Assembly (NCBI GenBank): GCA_036267355.1
Contig: DATAWG010000111.1
Location: 24,414 to 88,413, forward strand
Length of the DNA stretch: 64,000 nt
Origin: Pirellulales bacterium
GTDB taxonomy: Bacteria; Planctomycetota; Planctomycetia; Pirellulales; DATAWG01
Direction of reading: 5' to 3'
The position numbers and the translations under genes are program-made. How positions within the stretch are numbered: position 1 is the stretch's first letter; the number at the start of each line of letters is the position of its first letter. The notes beneath the pieces are model-generated. The model did not search any database. It had not been told where the DNA came from and saw only the letters and a program-made list of their open reading frames with translations. This document shows, piece after piece, positions 16,024 through 23,600 of the stretch.

Positions 16024-16419
16024 GTGCCAAAAGTTGAAATCAACCTCGACGAAGATCCTGCAAACCAGAAGATTTTCATTGCGTTCAAGAAAGTGTCGAT
16101 GCATCAATTCTGGAAGAAGGCGAAGGGCAGCATCAAGGTCTCGGGCGACGCCGACGACAAGAAGGATGCCAACCAGCTAATCAAGCAGTTCAACCTGGGT
16201 CTGGGGAAAGTTCTCGACAAATTTGACAATTGCTTTCCCGATCCGGCCCAAATGAAAAAATATTCCGGCGAACTCGAAAAGATTTTCCGCAACTACGAAA
16301 AGAAGGTCGACGAATCCGAGATCGGGGGAAATTTCAAGCGATCGCTCGATATCGCCATCGAACTTTTGGAAAAAGAAATGAATCGACGGCTAGCCTGGGC
16401 AAAGAAATACATCAAATGA
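16024..16419 (+). CDS. Lysine-rich helical hypothetical protein
   Basis: 131 residues from a GTG start with a good AAGGAG site. The protein is rich in lysine, aspartate and glutamate and is predicted mainly helical (KKVSMHQFWKKAKGSIKV, KQFNLGLGKVLDKFDNCF, RSLDIAIELLEKEMNRRLAW). There is no signal peptide or membrane segment, so it should be cytoplasmic. I do not recognise a family. Base composition is more AT-rich and the protein more lysine-rich than its neighbours, which could mean recent acquisition. It is divergent from the cytochrome gene (155-base gap) and 94 bases upstream of the oxidoreductase gene on the same strand. Confidence 0.65.
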   Translation: MPKVEINLDEDPANQKIFIAFKKVSMHQFWKKAKGSIKVSGDADDKKDANQLIKQFNLGLGKVLDKFDNCFPDPAQMKKYSGELEKIFRNYEKKVDESEIGGNFKRSLDIAIELLEKEMNRRLAWAKKYIK

Positions 16420-16513
16420 CGATTGCGGGCGGCACGGTCGAAGATCAATGCGCATGGGATATTCGGGGGAAGAATCTCAATGCACACTTTCACGCCGTAG
16501 GGAGTTTCTGCGC

Positions 16514-17641
16514 ATGAGCGATCGAGAAGGCGCCGGCAATGAAATCAATGTGGCGATCATTGGCCTGGGATTCGGAGCGGAGTTCATTCCGCTTTATCAG
16601 CGGCATCCGCATGCACGGCTCTATGCCATCTGCCAGCGCGACCGGAAAAAACTCGATCAAATCGGCGATGCGTTCAAAGTCGAGCGGCGCTACAGCGACT
16701 ACCGGCAATTGCTCGCCGACCCGGACGTTCATGCGGTGCATATCAACACGCCCATTCCCGACCACGCCTGGATGAGCATCGCCGCGCTCGAGGCGGGAAA
16801 GCACGTGGCATGCACGGTGCCGATGGCCACGTCGGTCGACGATTGCCGGCGGATCGTCGAGCTAAGCCGGCAGACGGGGCTGAAGTATATGATGATGGAA
16901 ACGACGGTCTACTCGCGCGAGTTTTTCTTCGTACAAGAGATGTACCAGCGGGGCGATCTGGGGCGATTGCAATTCTTGCGCGCATCGCATCAACAGGAAA
17001 TGGCCGGCTGGCCCGGCTATTGGGAAGGGCTGCCGCCGATGCACTACGCGACGCATTGCGTCGGACCGGTGTTGGCGCTGCCCGACCGCCGAGCGGCGGC
17101 CGTTTCTTGCTTCGGCTCCGGCCGGATCGACGAGAATCTGATTCCGAAATACGGTTCGTCCTTCGCCGTCGAAACCTGCCACATCCAATTGCAGGATTCC
17201 GATCTGTCCGCGGAGATCACCCGGTCGCTCTTCAACACTGCCCGGCAGTATCGCGAAAGTTTCGATGTTTACGGCTCGAAGCAATCGTTCGAGTGGACCC
17301 AGATCGAGCATGAAGACGCGATCGTCTTCAACGGCGAAACGCCGCGGCGCGTGAAGGTGCCCGACTATGGTTCCCGGCTGCCGAAAGATATTCAGCAATA
17401 CACGACGCGGGGCGTCTACGATTCCGAAGAACACCGGCACTTGTCATTCGTGCAGGGATCGGGGCACGGCGGTTCGCATCCGCACTTGGCCCACGAATTC
17501 ATCTCGGCGCTCGTCGAAGGGCGCGATCCGCATCCCAATGCGTCCCAATCGGCGAATTGGACCTGCGTCGGAATCCTGGCCCACCAGTCGGCGATGGCCG
17601 GCGGCGAGAAAATCCTGTTGCCGGAATTCACGCTGCTATAG
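16514..17641 (+). CDS. Gfo/Idh/MocA family NAD(P)-dependent oxidoreductase
   Basis: 375 residues. The N-terminal Rossmann fold has VAIIGLGFGAEFIPLYQRHP, matching the GxGxxG-like dinucleotide site of the family, then YAICQRDRKK, RRYSDYRQLLADPDVHAVHI with the following NTP (typical of the strand-5/loop region), and EAGKHVACTVPMA, where the usual EKP motif is altered to TVP. The C-terminal alpha/beta domain carries the substrate site (YATHCVGPVLAL, SGHGGSHPHLAHEFI). Such enzymes oxidise or reduce sugars, inositols or their derivatives; the substrate cannot be read from sequence. I chose the ATG at 16514 because GGAG stands upstream and family members begin just before the Rossmann strand; the frame is open to 16448. 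No clear operon partner. Confidence 0.9.
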   Translation: MSDREGAGNEINVAIIGLGFGAEFIPLYQRHPHARLYAICQRDRKKLDQIGDAFKVERRYSDYRQLLADPDVHAVHINTPIPDHAWMSIAALEAGKHVACTVPMATSVDDCRRIVELSRQTGLKYMMMETTVYSREFFFVQEMYQRGDLGRLQFLRASHQQEMAGWPGYWEGLPPMHYATHCVGPVLALPDRRAAAVSCFGSGRIDENLIPKYGSSFAVETCHIQLQDSDLSAEITRSLFNTARQYRESFDVYGSKQSFEWTQIEHEDAIVFNGETPRRVKVPDYGSRLPKDIQQYTTRGVYDSEEHRHLSFVQGSGHGGSHPHLAHEFISALVEGRDPHPNASQSANWTCVGILAHQSAMAGGEKILLPEFTLL

Positions 17642-17802
17642 TTAGCGTCGTGCGAGCGGGGTTCTCGGCCCTTGCTGCTCTCGCCTGGCCCGCTTGCAAT
17701 CACGGTGGCGGCAGAGCAAGATTCTGATAGATACAGCGCTGAAAGGCACGGGGCTGACAGCATTGTGGTTCAAGGCGTTCGCGCGGAAGCGCAACAAGCG
17801 AT

Positions 17803-18033
17803 ATGAAATTCATCGAAATGTCTGGCTCGACGCTGATGACCAAAGTATTGGAACCGCACGAGGCTCCGCCCGAACAGTTGCGTTCCGCAGGGCTAACCGA
17901 CAAATGCCTCGTGCGGATCAATCAGCAAGGTGATATCGAAGTGCGCCGGCACGACGGCTGGGATGTGATCGGCGGGCTATTGGGCGACTTCGATCATCGC
18001 ATCAAGAAAGCGACCGGGCTCGATTGGGCATGA
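17803..18033 (+). CDS. Small conserved-looking protein, unknown function
   Basis: 76 residues, acidic/basic mixed, no signal peptide. The C-terminal half (CLVRINQQGDIEVRRHDGWD followed by VIGGLLGDFDHRIKKATGLDW) reads like a compact conserved domain; I believe similar short proteins exist in planctomycetes but cannot name a family. Alternative starts are the ATGs at 17818 and 17836, since no strong ribosome binding site precedes 17803. It lies 161 bases after the oxidoreductase gene and is convergent with the transglutaminase gene 18159-19151, next to the ATP-grasp cluster. Confidence 0.6.
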   Translation: MKFIEMSGSTLMTKVLEPHEAPPEQLRSAGLTDKCLVRINQQGDIEVRRHDGWDVIGGLLGDFDHRIKKATGLDWA

Positions 18034-18072
18034 GCGAATGCGGCGGTGCGCGGGAGCATTGATCGTAGCGCA

Positions 18073-18136
18073 AGCCCAGGGAAGGCTGGGAGTGCGGGTC
18101 GCAAGCGGATAGCGGCAATGCAGCCTTCCCCGGGCT
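18073..18136. repeat. 16-bp inverted repeat between convergent genes
   Basis: AGCCCAGGGAAGGCTG (18073-18088) pairs with CAGCCTTCCCCGGGCT (18121-18136) with a single mismatch, around a 32-base loop. Placed between two convergent genes it could end transcription in both directions. Confidence 0.7.
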
Positions 18137-18158
18137 TCGGGCGATCGCGCGGAGCCCG

Positions 18159-19151
18159 CTATTCCACTTCGGCGACTTCGACGTCGATGATTAGCCGCTC
18201 GTTGGCCGGTGAATAAATCGTGCCGCTGATTGGCGCCGTGTCGCGAAAATGGCGACCCACCGAAACGCGCACGTGGTCGGTGGTCGGTAGCAAGCCGTTG
18301 GTCGGATCAAATCCCTTCCATCCGACCCCCGGCAGATACAACTGCAGCCAAGCGTGCGATGCATCCGCGACGGCGCGTTGCGGCCCGGTATTGCCCGTAA
18401 AAATATAACCGCAAACATAGCGCGCGGGAATATTCAGCATCCGGGCCATGCAGATCACAAGGTTCGCGAAATCCTGGCAAACACCGCGTTTGCTCTTCAG
18501 CACTTCGAAGGGAGTCGTTTCGTTGGTGGTGCTCATCGGCACGTACGTGAATTCGCGAAACATCGTCAGATTGATGTCGAAGAGCGTTTCGAGCAGGTCG
18601 TATTTATTGCGCACGACGAAGCTCATGGCGTAGTCGAAAATCTCCCGCAGATGCGCCTCCGGTAGTTCCACCGGCGCGAGATACGGTGCGAGCATCGTGA
18701 ATTCCCATGGCATCCAGCTCACGGGAAACGTGGGCCGCTTTTCCACCCGCGCGAACGCGAAGGGGTCGACATCCAATAGCTCGACGATCGATTCGGCGAC
18801 GATCGCGAGTTTCGTGTAAGGCTCGTTGATTTCGAATCGAGTCGCCCAATTGCCGAACACATCTTCGTAGTCGTGCGTCGTTACACCTGGATCGATTTGC
18901 AAATTGTGCGAGACCACGGTTTGCCGTCGATCGTGGACTGGCCGAAGCTGGAGCCGATGGACACTACGGTTGACCTCCATGCCATATTCAAAACGGTTTG
19001 CGTGCCGCACTTTCAAACGGCGCACTTTCGCTGGTGCCGGCGCGGCCACGGGCGAGGTTGGAGGAGGCGGTTCGAGCATCGTGGCGCCGGCCATCGGAGG
19101 AATTCCTTTTTGAACGATTGGATCGTTTTCAGGCGTTTCGATGTTTTGCAT
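18159..19151 (-). CDS. Transglutaminase-like family protein
   Basis: 330 residues. About 40-130 is the N-terminal beta domain of bacterial transglutaminase-like proteins (RRLKVRHANRFEYGMEV, VHRLQLRPVHDRRQ). The catalytic fold has a complete papain-like triad: C225 in KRGVCQDFANL, H266 in DASHAWLQLYLP and D282 in GWKGFDPTN. There is a proline/alanine-rich N-terminus (LEPPPPTSPVAAPAPA) but no clear signal peptide. Activity could be peptide hydrolysis, acyl transfer or crosslinking; family members next to ATP-grasp/alpha-E proteins are predicted to modify or cleave peptides. It is divergent from the 60-residue gene and the DUF2126 gene, with which it shares the locus. Confidence 0.9.
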   Translation of the reverse strand: MQNIETPENDPIVQKGIPPMAGATMLEPPPPTSPVAAPAPAKVRRLKVRHANRFEYGMEVNRSVHRLQLRPVHDRRQTVVSHNLQIDPGVTTHDYEDVFGNWATRFEINEPYTKLAIVAESIVELLDVDPFAFARVEKRPTFPVSWMPWEFTMLAPYLAPVELPEAHLREIFDYAMSFVVRNKYDLLETLFDINLTMFREFTYVPMSTTNETTPFEVLKSKRGVCQDFANLVICMARMLNIPARYVCGYIFTGNTGPQRAVADASHAWLQLYLPGVGWKGFDPTNGLLPTTDHVRVSVGRHFRDTAPISGTIYSPANERLIIDVEVAEVE

Positions 19152-19456
19152 CTTTCATACCAAGGCCGTGAAGGGTGCTGAATGGTTGGATTTAGCGGCG
19201 ACATTTTCCGCGCCTTCGGACGTGACAGGGTGTCCATTGACCTTGGAAAACGGCCGATTGCCCGGCGCGCTGATAGTCATGTGCGCATTGCACGACGTCA
19301 AAAGTGCTCATCCAATTCCAAATACAAGTCGCACAGGTTCAAGCGGCGGGGAAGCCCTGCTACATCACCCTCGCCCTCACCTGCCTCCTGCATTTGGCAC
19401 ACCAAGTGCACAACCGAAAGGTGTGAAGCGAGTTTTCGGAGAAGGAGGTCCGCATC
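19152..19456. other. Intergenic region between divergent transglutaminase and small gene
   Basis: 305 bases with no coding potential that I trust. It should carry divergent promoters; I could not assign convincing boxes. The final bases hold the strong Shine-Dalgarno site of the 60-residue gene. Confidence 0.5.
19442..19449 (+). promoter_or_regulatory. Very strong Shine-Dalgarno site
   Basis: AAGGAGGT at optimal spacing (seven bases) before the ATG at 19457. It is a near-perfect match to the anti-Shine-Dalgarno sequence and the best such site in the window, and it supports the short gene that follows. Confidence 0.75.
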
Positions 19457-19639
19457 ATGTCGAAACAAATTGACTTGCAGAATGTCGCGGCCGTGCTCTA
19501 CGACTATTGGCCCGACGACTACAATCGGGTCCGCAGCGCTCTTGAGGCGATCGTTCATTATGAACCCTGCGAGGACACCGACGAAGCCGATGTCAATTTC
19601 CTCTATCACGATGACACTGCGGCTGGGCATGCCGATTAG
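19457..19639 (+). CDS. 60-residue acidic protein, unknown
   Basis: A 60-residue protein whose reality rests mainly on the ideal AAGGAGGT site seven bases upstream. It begins MSKQIDLQNVAAVLYDYWPD, has a central helix-like stretch (YNRVRSALEAIVHY) and an acidic C-terminus (CEDTDEADVNFLYHDDTAAG). No signal peptide or membrane segment. I do not recognise a family. It sits between a transglutaminase gene and the DUF2126/transglutaminase gene (235-base gap to the latter, same strand). Given that the neighbours form a predicted peptide-ligating/cleaving system, it could be an accessory factor or even a substrate, but this is speculation. Confidence 0.6.
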   Translation: MSKQIDLQNVAAVLYDYWPDDYNRVRSALEAIVHYEPCEDTDEADVNFLYHDDTAAGHAD

Positions 19640-19874
19640 GCCTTGGAGGGGCGGCCGTTCGAAGCCTGTAAGCGCCGTGGCGGTGAGTTCGGCACCCACC
19701 GGTCGGAATAGGCACGGCGTTTGCGTTTTAACGGCTCGACGGCTGAAATATCGCGAATCTCCGCTTGTTTGCTCAGGATTGGGTCCCTGGTTGCCCGATT
19801 CGTGGGCATGGGCTGCGCGCACCGGGCCGTTTCGGGTCAAGGTGACTACTCATCGATTCTGAAGGGCTTTTTTC

Positions 19875-22800
19875 ATGCCGATTCGCGTCGCGATCAATCA
19901 CCAGACCGATTACGAATACGACCGTCTCGTAGGAATTTTCCCGCAGACGATTCGCCTTCGCCCGGCCCCCCATTGCCGCACGCCAATTGTCAGTTATTCG
20001 CTCAAGGTGCAGCCGGAACAACACTTTTTCAACTGGCAGCAAGATCCGCACGGGAATTTTCTGGCCCGGTTCGTTTTTCCCGAAAAATCGCGCAAGTTTT
20101 CCATCGAAGTCGATCTCGTCGCCGAAATGACGGTGATCAATCCGTTCGACTTTTTTCTAGAACCCGAGGCCGAGAGTTTCCCGTTTCAATACGATCCCGT
20201 TCTGGCGGAAGAATTGAAACCGTTTCTCGCCGTTGGCTCCATCGAGCCTCTGCTTGCCGAATTGCTCGCCAGCGTCGATCGCTCGAAAACATCGTCGGTA
20301 ACGTTCCTGGTGAAGCTGAACAACTTGCTCCATGAGCGGATCAAATATGTGATCCGCATGGACCCTGGCGTGCAGACTTGTGAAGAGACATTGCGGCTTT
20401 CGAGCGGATCGTGCCGCGACACGGCTTGGCTGATGGTGCAAACGCTCCGCAGGCTGGGGCTGGCCGCGCGCTTCGTTTCGGGCTATCTGATCCAACTCAC
20501 GGCCGATATCAAATCACTCGACGGCCCCTCAGGCCCCGCGAGCGACTTCACAGATCTGCACGCTTGGGCGGAAGTCTACCTGCCGGGGGCCGGCTGGATT
20601 GGCTTGGATGCGACTTCCGGTCTATGGGCCGGCGAGGGACACATCCCGTTGGCGGCCACGCCCGACCCGGCCAGTGCCGCTCCGGTGACCGGCGCCGTCG
20701 AACCATGCGAAGCGAAGTTCCATTTCTCGATGTCGGTTTCGCGAATCCATGAAGATCCGCGTGTCACGAAGCCCTATTCCGAAGACCAGTGGCAGCGAAT
20801 CGAGTCGCTCGGCCATCGCGTCGACGCTGAATTGGAAGCGGGCGCCGTGCGACTCACGATGGGGGGCGAGCCGACGTTTGTTTCGATCGACGATATGGAT
20901 GGCCCCGAGTGGAATACGCTCGCCTTGGGCGAAAAAAAGCGGCTCTTGGCCGGCGACCTGCTCATGCGGTTGCGGAAACGTTTTGCCCCAACGGGTCTCT
21001 CGCACACCGGGCAGGGAAAATGGTATCCGGGCGAATCACTGCCCCGCTGGGCGCTGGCCTGCTATTGGCGCAAAGATGGTCAGCCGATCTGGCACGATTC
21101 CACGCTTTTGGCCGACGATCGCAAGAAGTATGGCCATGGCGATGCCGAAGCGCGCTCGTTCATGGCCGCGCTCGCGGGGCGGCTGGGCGTGCCGGATGTA
21201 GCCAGCCCCGGTTATGAGGACGTGTGGCATTATCTATGGAAGGAAGGCCGACTGCCAGTCAATGTCGACCCACTAAAATCGCAACTCGACTCGGCGGAAG
21301 AGCGAAAACGGCTGGCGAAGGTTTTCGGGCAGGGGCTCGGGCATGTCGTCGGCTACGCGCTGCCGTTGAGCCCGCAACGCAACCCGGATGGAACAATACG
21401 GTGGGAAAGCCGGGAATGGCGATTCCGCGGCGAGCGGATGTATTTGATCCCGGGCGATTCGCCGATGGGACACCGTTTGCCGCTCGATCGCCTCCCTTGG
21501 TCGGCCGCCGAGGACCGTGAATTCGCCGAAGCGCTCGATCCGGTCGCGCCGCGGGACCCGCTGCCCGAGCCGGCCGACCTTGCCCGGCAATATCACATCG
21601 ATCGAGTGCCTGTTCATCCGTCGATCGCCCCTGCGCCTCCACACCTGCGCGCGCCCGTCGGCTCGACGGTTGGCGGCCTTGCGGCCAGCGCGGTTGCGGC
21701 AAGCGATGTCGCAGGAGCGGCCAGCGCACTGCGGGCCACGGGCGTCCCCGTAGCCACCTCGTATATGCTCGGCGCCGGCGGGGGCGTTGAATTCGAAGAA
21801 CGGACAGCAAACGATCGAGCGCCAATACAAAACGGCGCGACGCAGAATGGGCATGAATGGCACGGCGATTCGGCCGCGGCCGCTGCGGAGGCACCGTTGC
21901 CGGCGATGGGTGAATCGGCCAAGGGGGTGATTCGCACGGCATTGTGCATCGAAGCGCGCGAGGGCCGGTTGCATCTCTTCATGCCGCCGATCCTCCGGCT
22001 TGAAGATTACTTGGCCTTGGTCGCGGCAATCGAAGCGACGGCAAGTGAACTGTCGCTCCCGGTTGTGATCGAAGGCTATCCACCGCCGCATGATTATCGA
22101 CTTCGCCAGATCAAAGTCACTCCCGATCCGGGCGTCATCGAGGTAAATATCCATCCCTCGCATAGTTGGGACGAATTGGTGAAAAACACCACCGGACTAT
22201 ACGAAGATGCCCGGCAGTCGCGATTAGGCACCGAGAAGTTCATGCTCGACGGCCGCCATACCGGCACGGGCGGCGGCAACCACGTCGTGCTCGGTGGGCC
22301 GACGCCGGCCGAGAGTCCGTTTCTGCGCCGGCCCGACGTGCTGCGATCCTTGCTGGCGTATTGGAACAACCATCCGTCGCTATCGTATCTTTTCAGCGGC
22401 ACGTTTGTCGGGCCGACGAGCCAGGCGCCGCGGATCGACGAGGCCCGGCATGACAGTTTGTACGAACTGGAAATCGCGTTTCAACAGATTCCCGATCGAG
22501 GCGGTTGCCCGCCGTGGTTGGTCGACCGCGTGTTCCGCCATTTGCTGACGGATCTGACGGGCAACACGCATCGGGCAGAGTTTTGCATCGACAAATTATT
22601 CTCGCCCGACACGTCCACCGGCCGGCTGGGCTTGCTGGAGTTTCGGGCATTTGAAATGCCGCCGCATGCCCGGATGAGCCTGACGCAACAGTTGCTACTG
22701 CGCGTATTGATTTCCTGGTTTTGGCGTGTGCCGTATCGGCAAAAGCTGGCACATTGGGGCACCGTGTTGCACGACCGCTACTTGCTGCCGCATTTCGTCG

Positions 22801-23429
22801 CGCAGAATTTTGCCGACGTGGTCGCCGATTTAAACCGGGCGGGATACCCAATGGACGCCGACTGGTTCGCGCCGCATCTGGAATTCCGCTTTCCCGTTTA
22901 TGGCGAGGTGGCTTACGCGGGCTTGCGGATGGAGCTGCGTGCGGCGATCGAACCTTGGAATGTGCTCGGCGAAGAGCCGGCCGGCGGCAGTACGGCGCGA
23001 TTCGTCGATTCATCGGTTGAACGGCTGCAAGTGAAAGTTTGCGCCATGACCGACCCGCGGCATATTGTCACCTGCAACGGGCGCCGCGTGCCGCTGCATC
23101 CGACCGGCACGGTGGGCGAATTCGTGGCGGGCGTGCGCTATCGGGCGTGGCAGCCGGCGAACTGCTTGCATCCGAGGATCCCGGTCCACGCGCCCTTGGT
23201 GTTCGACATTTTCGACACGTGGAGTGGGCGATCGATCGGCGGTTGCACTTGGCACGTTGCCCACCCCGGCGGGCGAAATTATGAAACGTTCCCCGTGAAT
23301 GCCAATGAAGCCGAGAGCCGCCGTGTCGCGAGGTTCTTCAAAATGGGCCACACGCCCGGCCCGATGCCTGCGGCGAAGGAAGAGTGCAATTGCGATTTCC
23401 CGCTGACGCTCGATCTGCGGAGGAACTAA
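19875..23429 (+). CDS. Transglutaminase fused to DUF2126 domain
   Basis: 1184 residues. The N-terminal third is a transglutaminase-like protein: beta domain at about 3-90 (VAINHQTDYEYDRLVGIFPQ), then the triad C180 (SSGSCRDTAWLMVQTL), H229 (DLHAWAEVYLPG) and D245 (WIGLDATSGLW). The rest is the DUF2126 region, with LTMGGEPTFVSIDDMDGPEW, a GKWYPGESLPRWAL motif, VVIEGYPPPHDYRLRQIKVT and GGGNHVVLGGPTPAESPFLR. Between about 580 and 690 is an alanine/serine-rich linker that probably varies between strains. This two-domain protein is a standard partner of circularly permuted ATP-grasp/alpha-E proteins, consistent with the next gene. Biochemical function is unproven; a peptide or amide-bond chemistry is the usual prediction. 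ATG at 19875 has a GAAGGG stretch upstream. Confidence 0.92.
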   Translation: MPIRVAINHQTDYEYDRLVGIFPQTIRLRPAPHCRTPIVSYSLKVQPEQHFFNWQQDPHGNFLARFVFPEKSRKFSIEVDLVAEMTVINPFDFFLEPEAESFPFQYDPVLAEELKPFLAVGSIEPLLAELLASVDRSKTSSVTFLVKLNNLLHERIKYVIRMDPGVQTCEETLRLSSGSCRDTAWLMVQTLRRLGLAARFVSGYLIQLTADIKSLDGPSGPASDFTDLHAWAEVYLPGAGWIGLDATSGLWAGEGHIPLAATPDPASAAPVTGAVEPCEAKFHFSMSVSRIHEDPRVTKPYSEDQWQRIESLGHRVDAELEAGAVRLTMGGEPTFVSIDDMDGPEWNTLALGEKKRLLAGDLLMRLRKRFAPTGLSHTGQGKWYPGESLPRWALACYWRKDGQPIWHDSTLLADDRKKYGHGDAEARSFMAALAGRLGVPDVASPGYEDVWHYLWKEGRLPVNVDPLKSQLDSAEERKRLAKVFGQGLGHVVGYALPLSPQRNPDGTIRWESREWRFRGERMYLIPGDSPMGHRLPLDRLPWSAAEDREFAEALDPVAPRDPLPEPADLARQYHIDRVPVHPSIAPAPPHLRAPVGSTVGGLAASAVAASDVAGAASALRATGVPVATSYMLGAGGGVEFEERTANDRAPIQNGATQNGHEWHGDSAAAAAEAPLPAMGESAKGVIRTALCIEAREGRLHLFMPPILRLEDYLALVAAIEATASELSLPVVIEGYPPPHDYRLRQIKVTPDPGVIEVNIHPSHSWDELVKNTTGLYEDARQSRLGTEKFMLDGRHTGTGGGNHVVLGGPTPAESPFLRRPDVLRSLLAYWNNHPSLSYLFSGTFVGPTSQAPRIDEARHDSLYELEIAFQQIPDRGGCPPWLVDRVFRHLLTDLTGNTHRAEFCIDKLFSPDTSTGRLGLLEFRAFEMPPHARMSLTQQLLLRVLISWFWRVPYRQKLAHWGTVLHDRYLLPHFVAQNFADVVADLNRAGYPMDADWFAPHLEFRFPVYGEVAYAGLRMELRAAIEPWNVLGEEPAGGSTARFVDSSVERLQVKVCAMTDPRHIVTCNGRRVPLHPTGTVGEFVAGVRYRAWQPANCLHPRIPVHAPLVFDIFDTWSGRSIGGCTWHVAHPGGRNYETFPVNANEAESRRVARFFKMGHTPGPMPAAKEECNCDFPLTLDLRRN

Positions 23430-23600
23430 GTTGCCGCAGAAAAAATTCGGCATCCGGAATTCGCCGGGCCATCCTGAGGCAGTCGTTGTCGTTCCGGAGA
23501 ACCTGTCTTTTCGCCAATGGCTTCGATTTCATATAACAACATATCTCGCACTTCGTCATCGGCATCTGCCCTCAGCCCATCGCCCTAGCGTTCCCACTGC

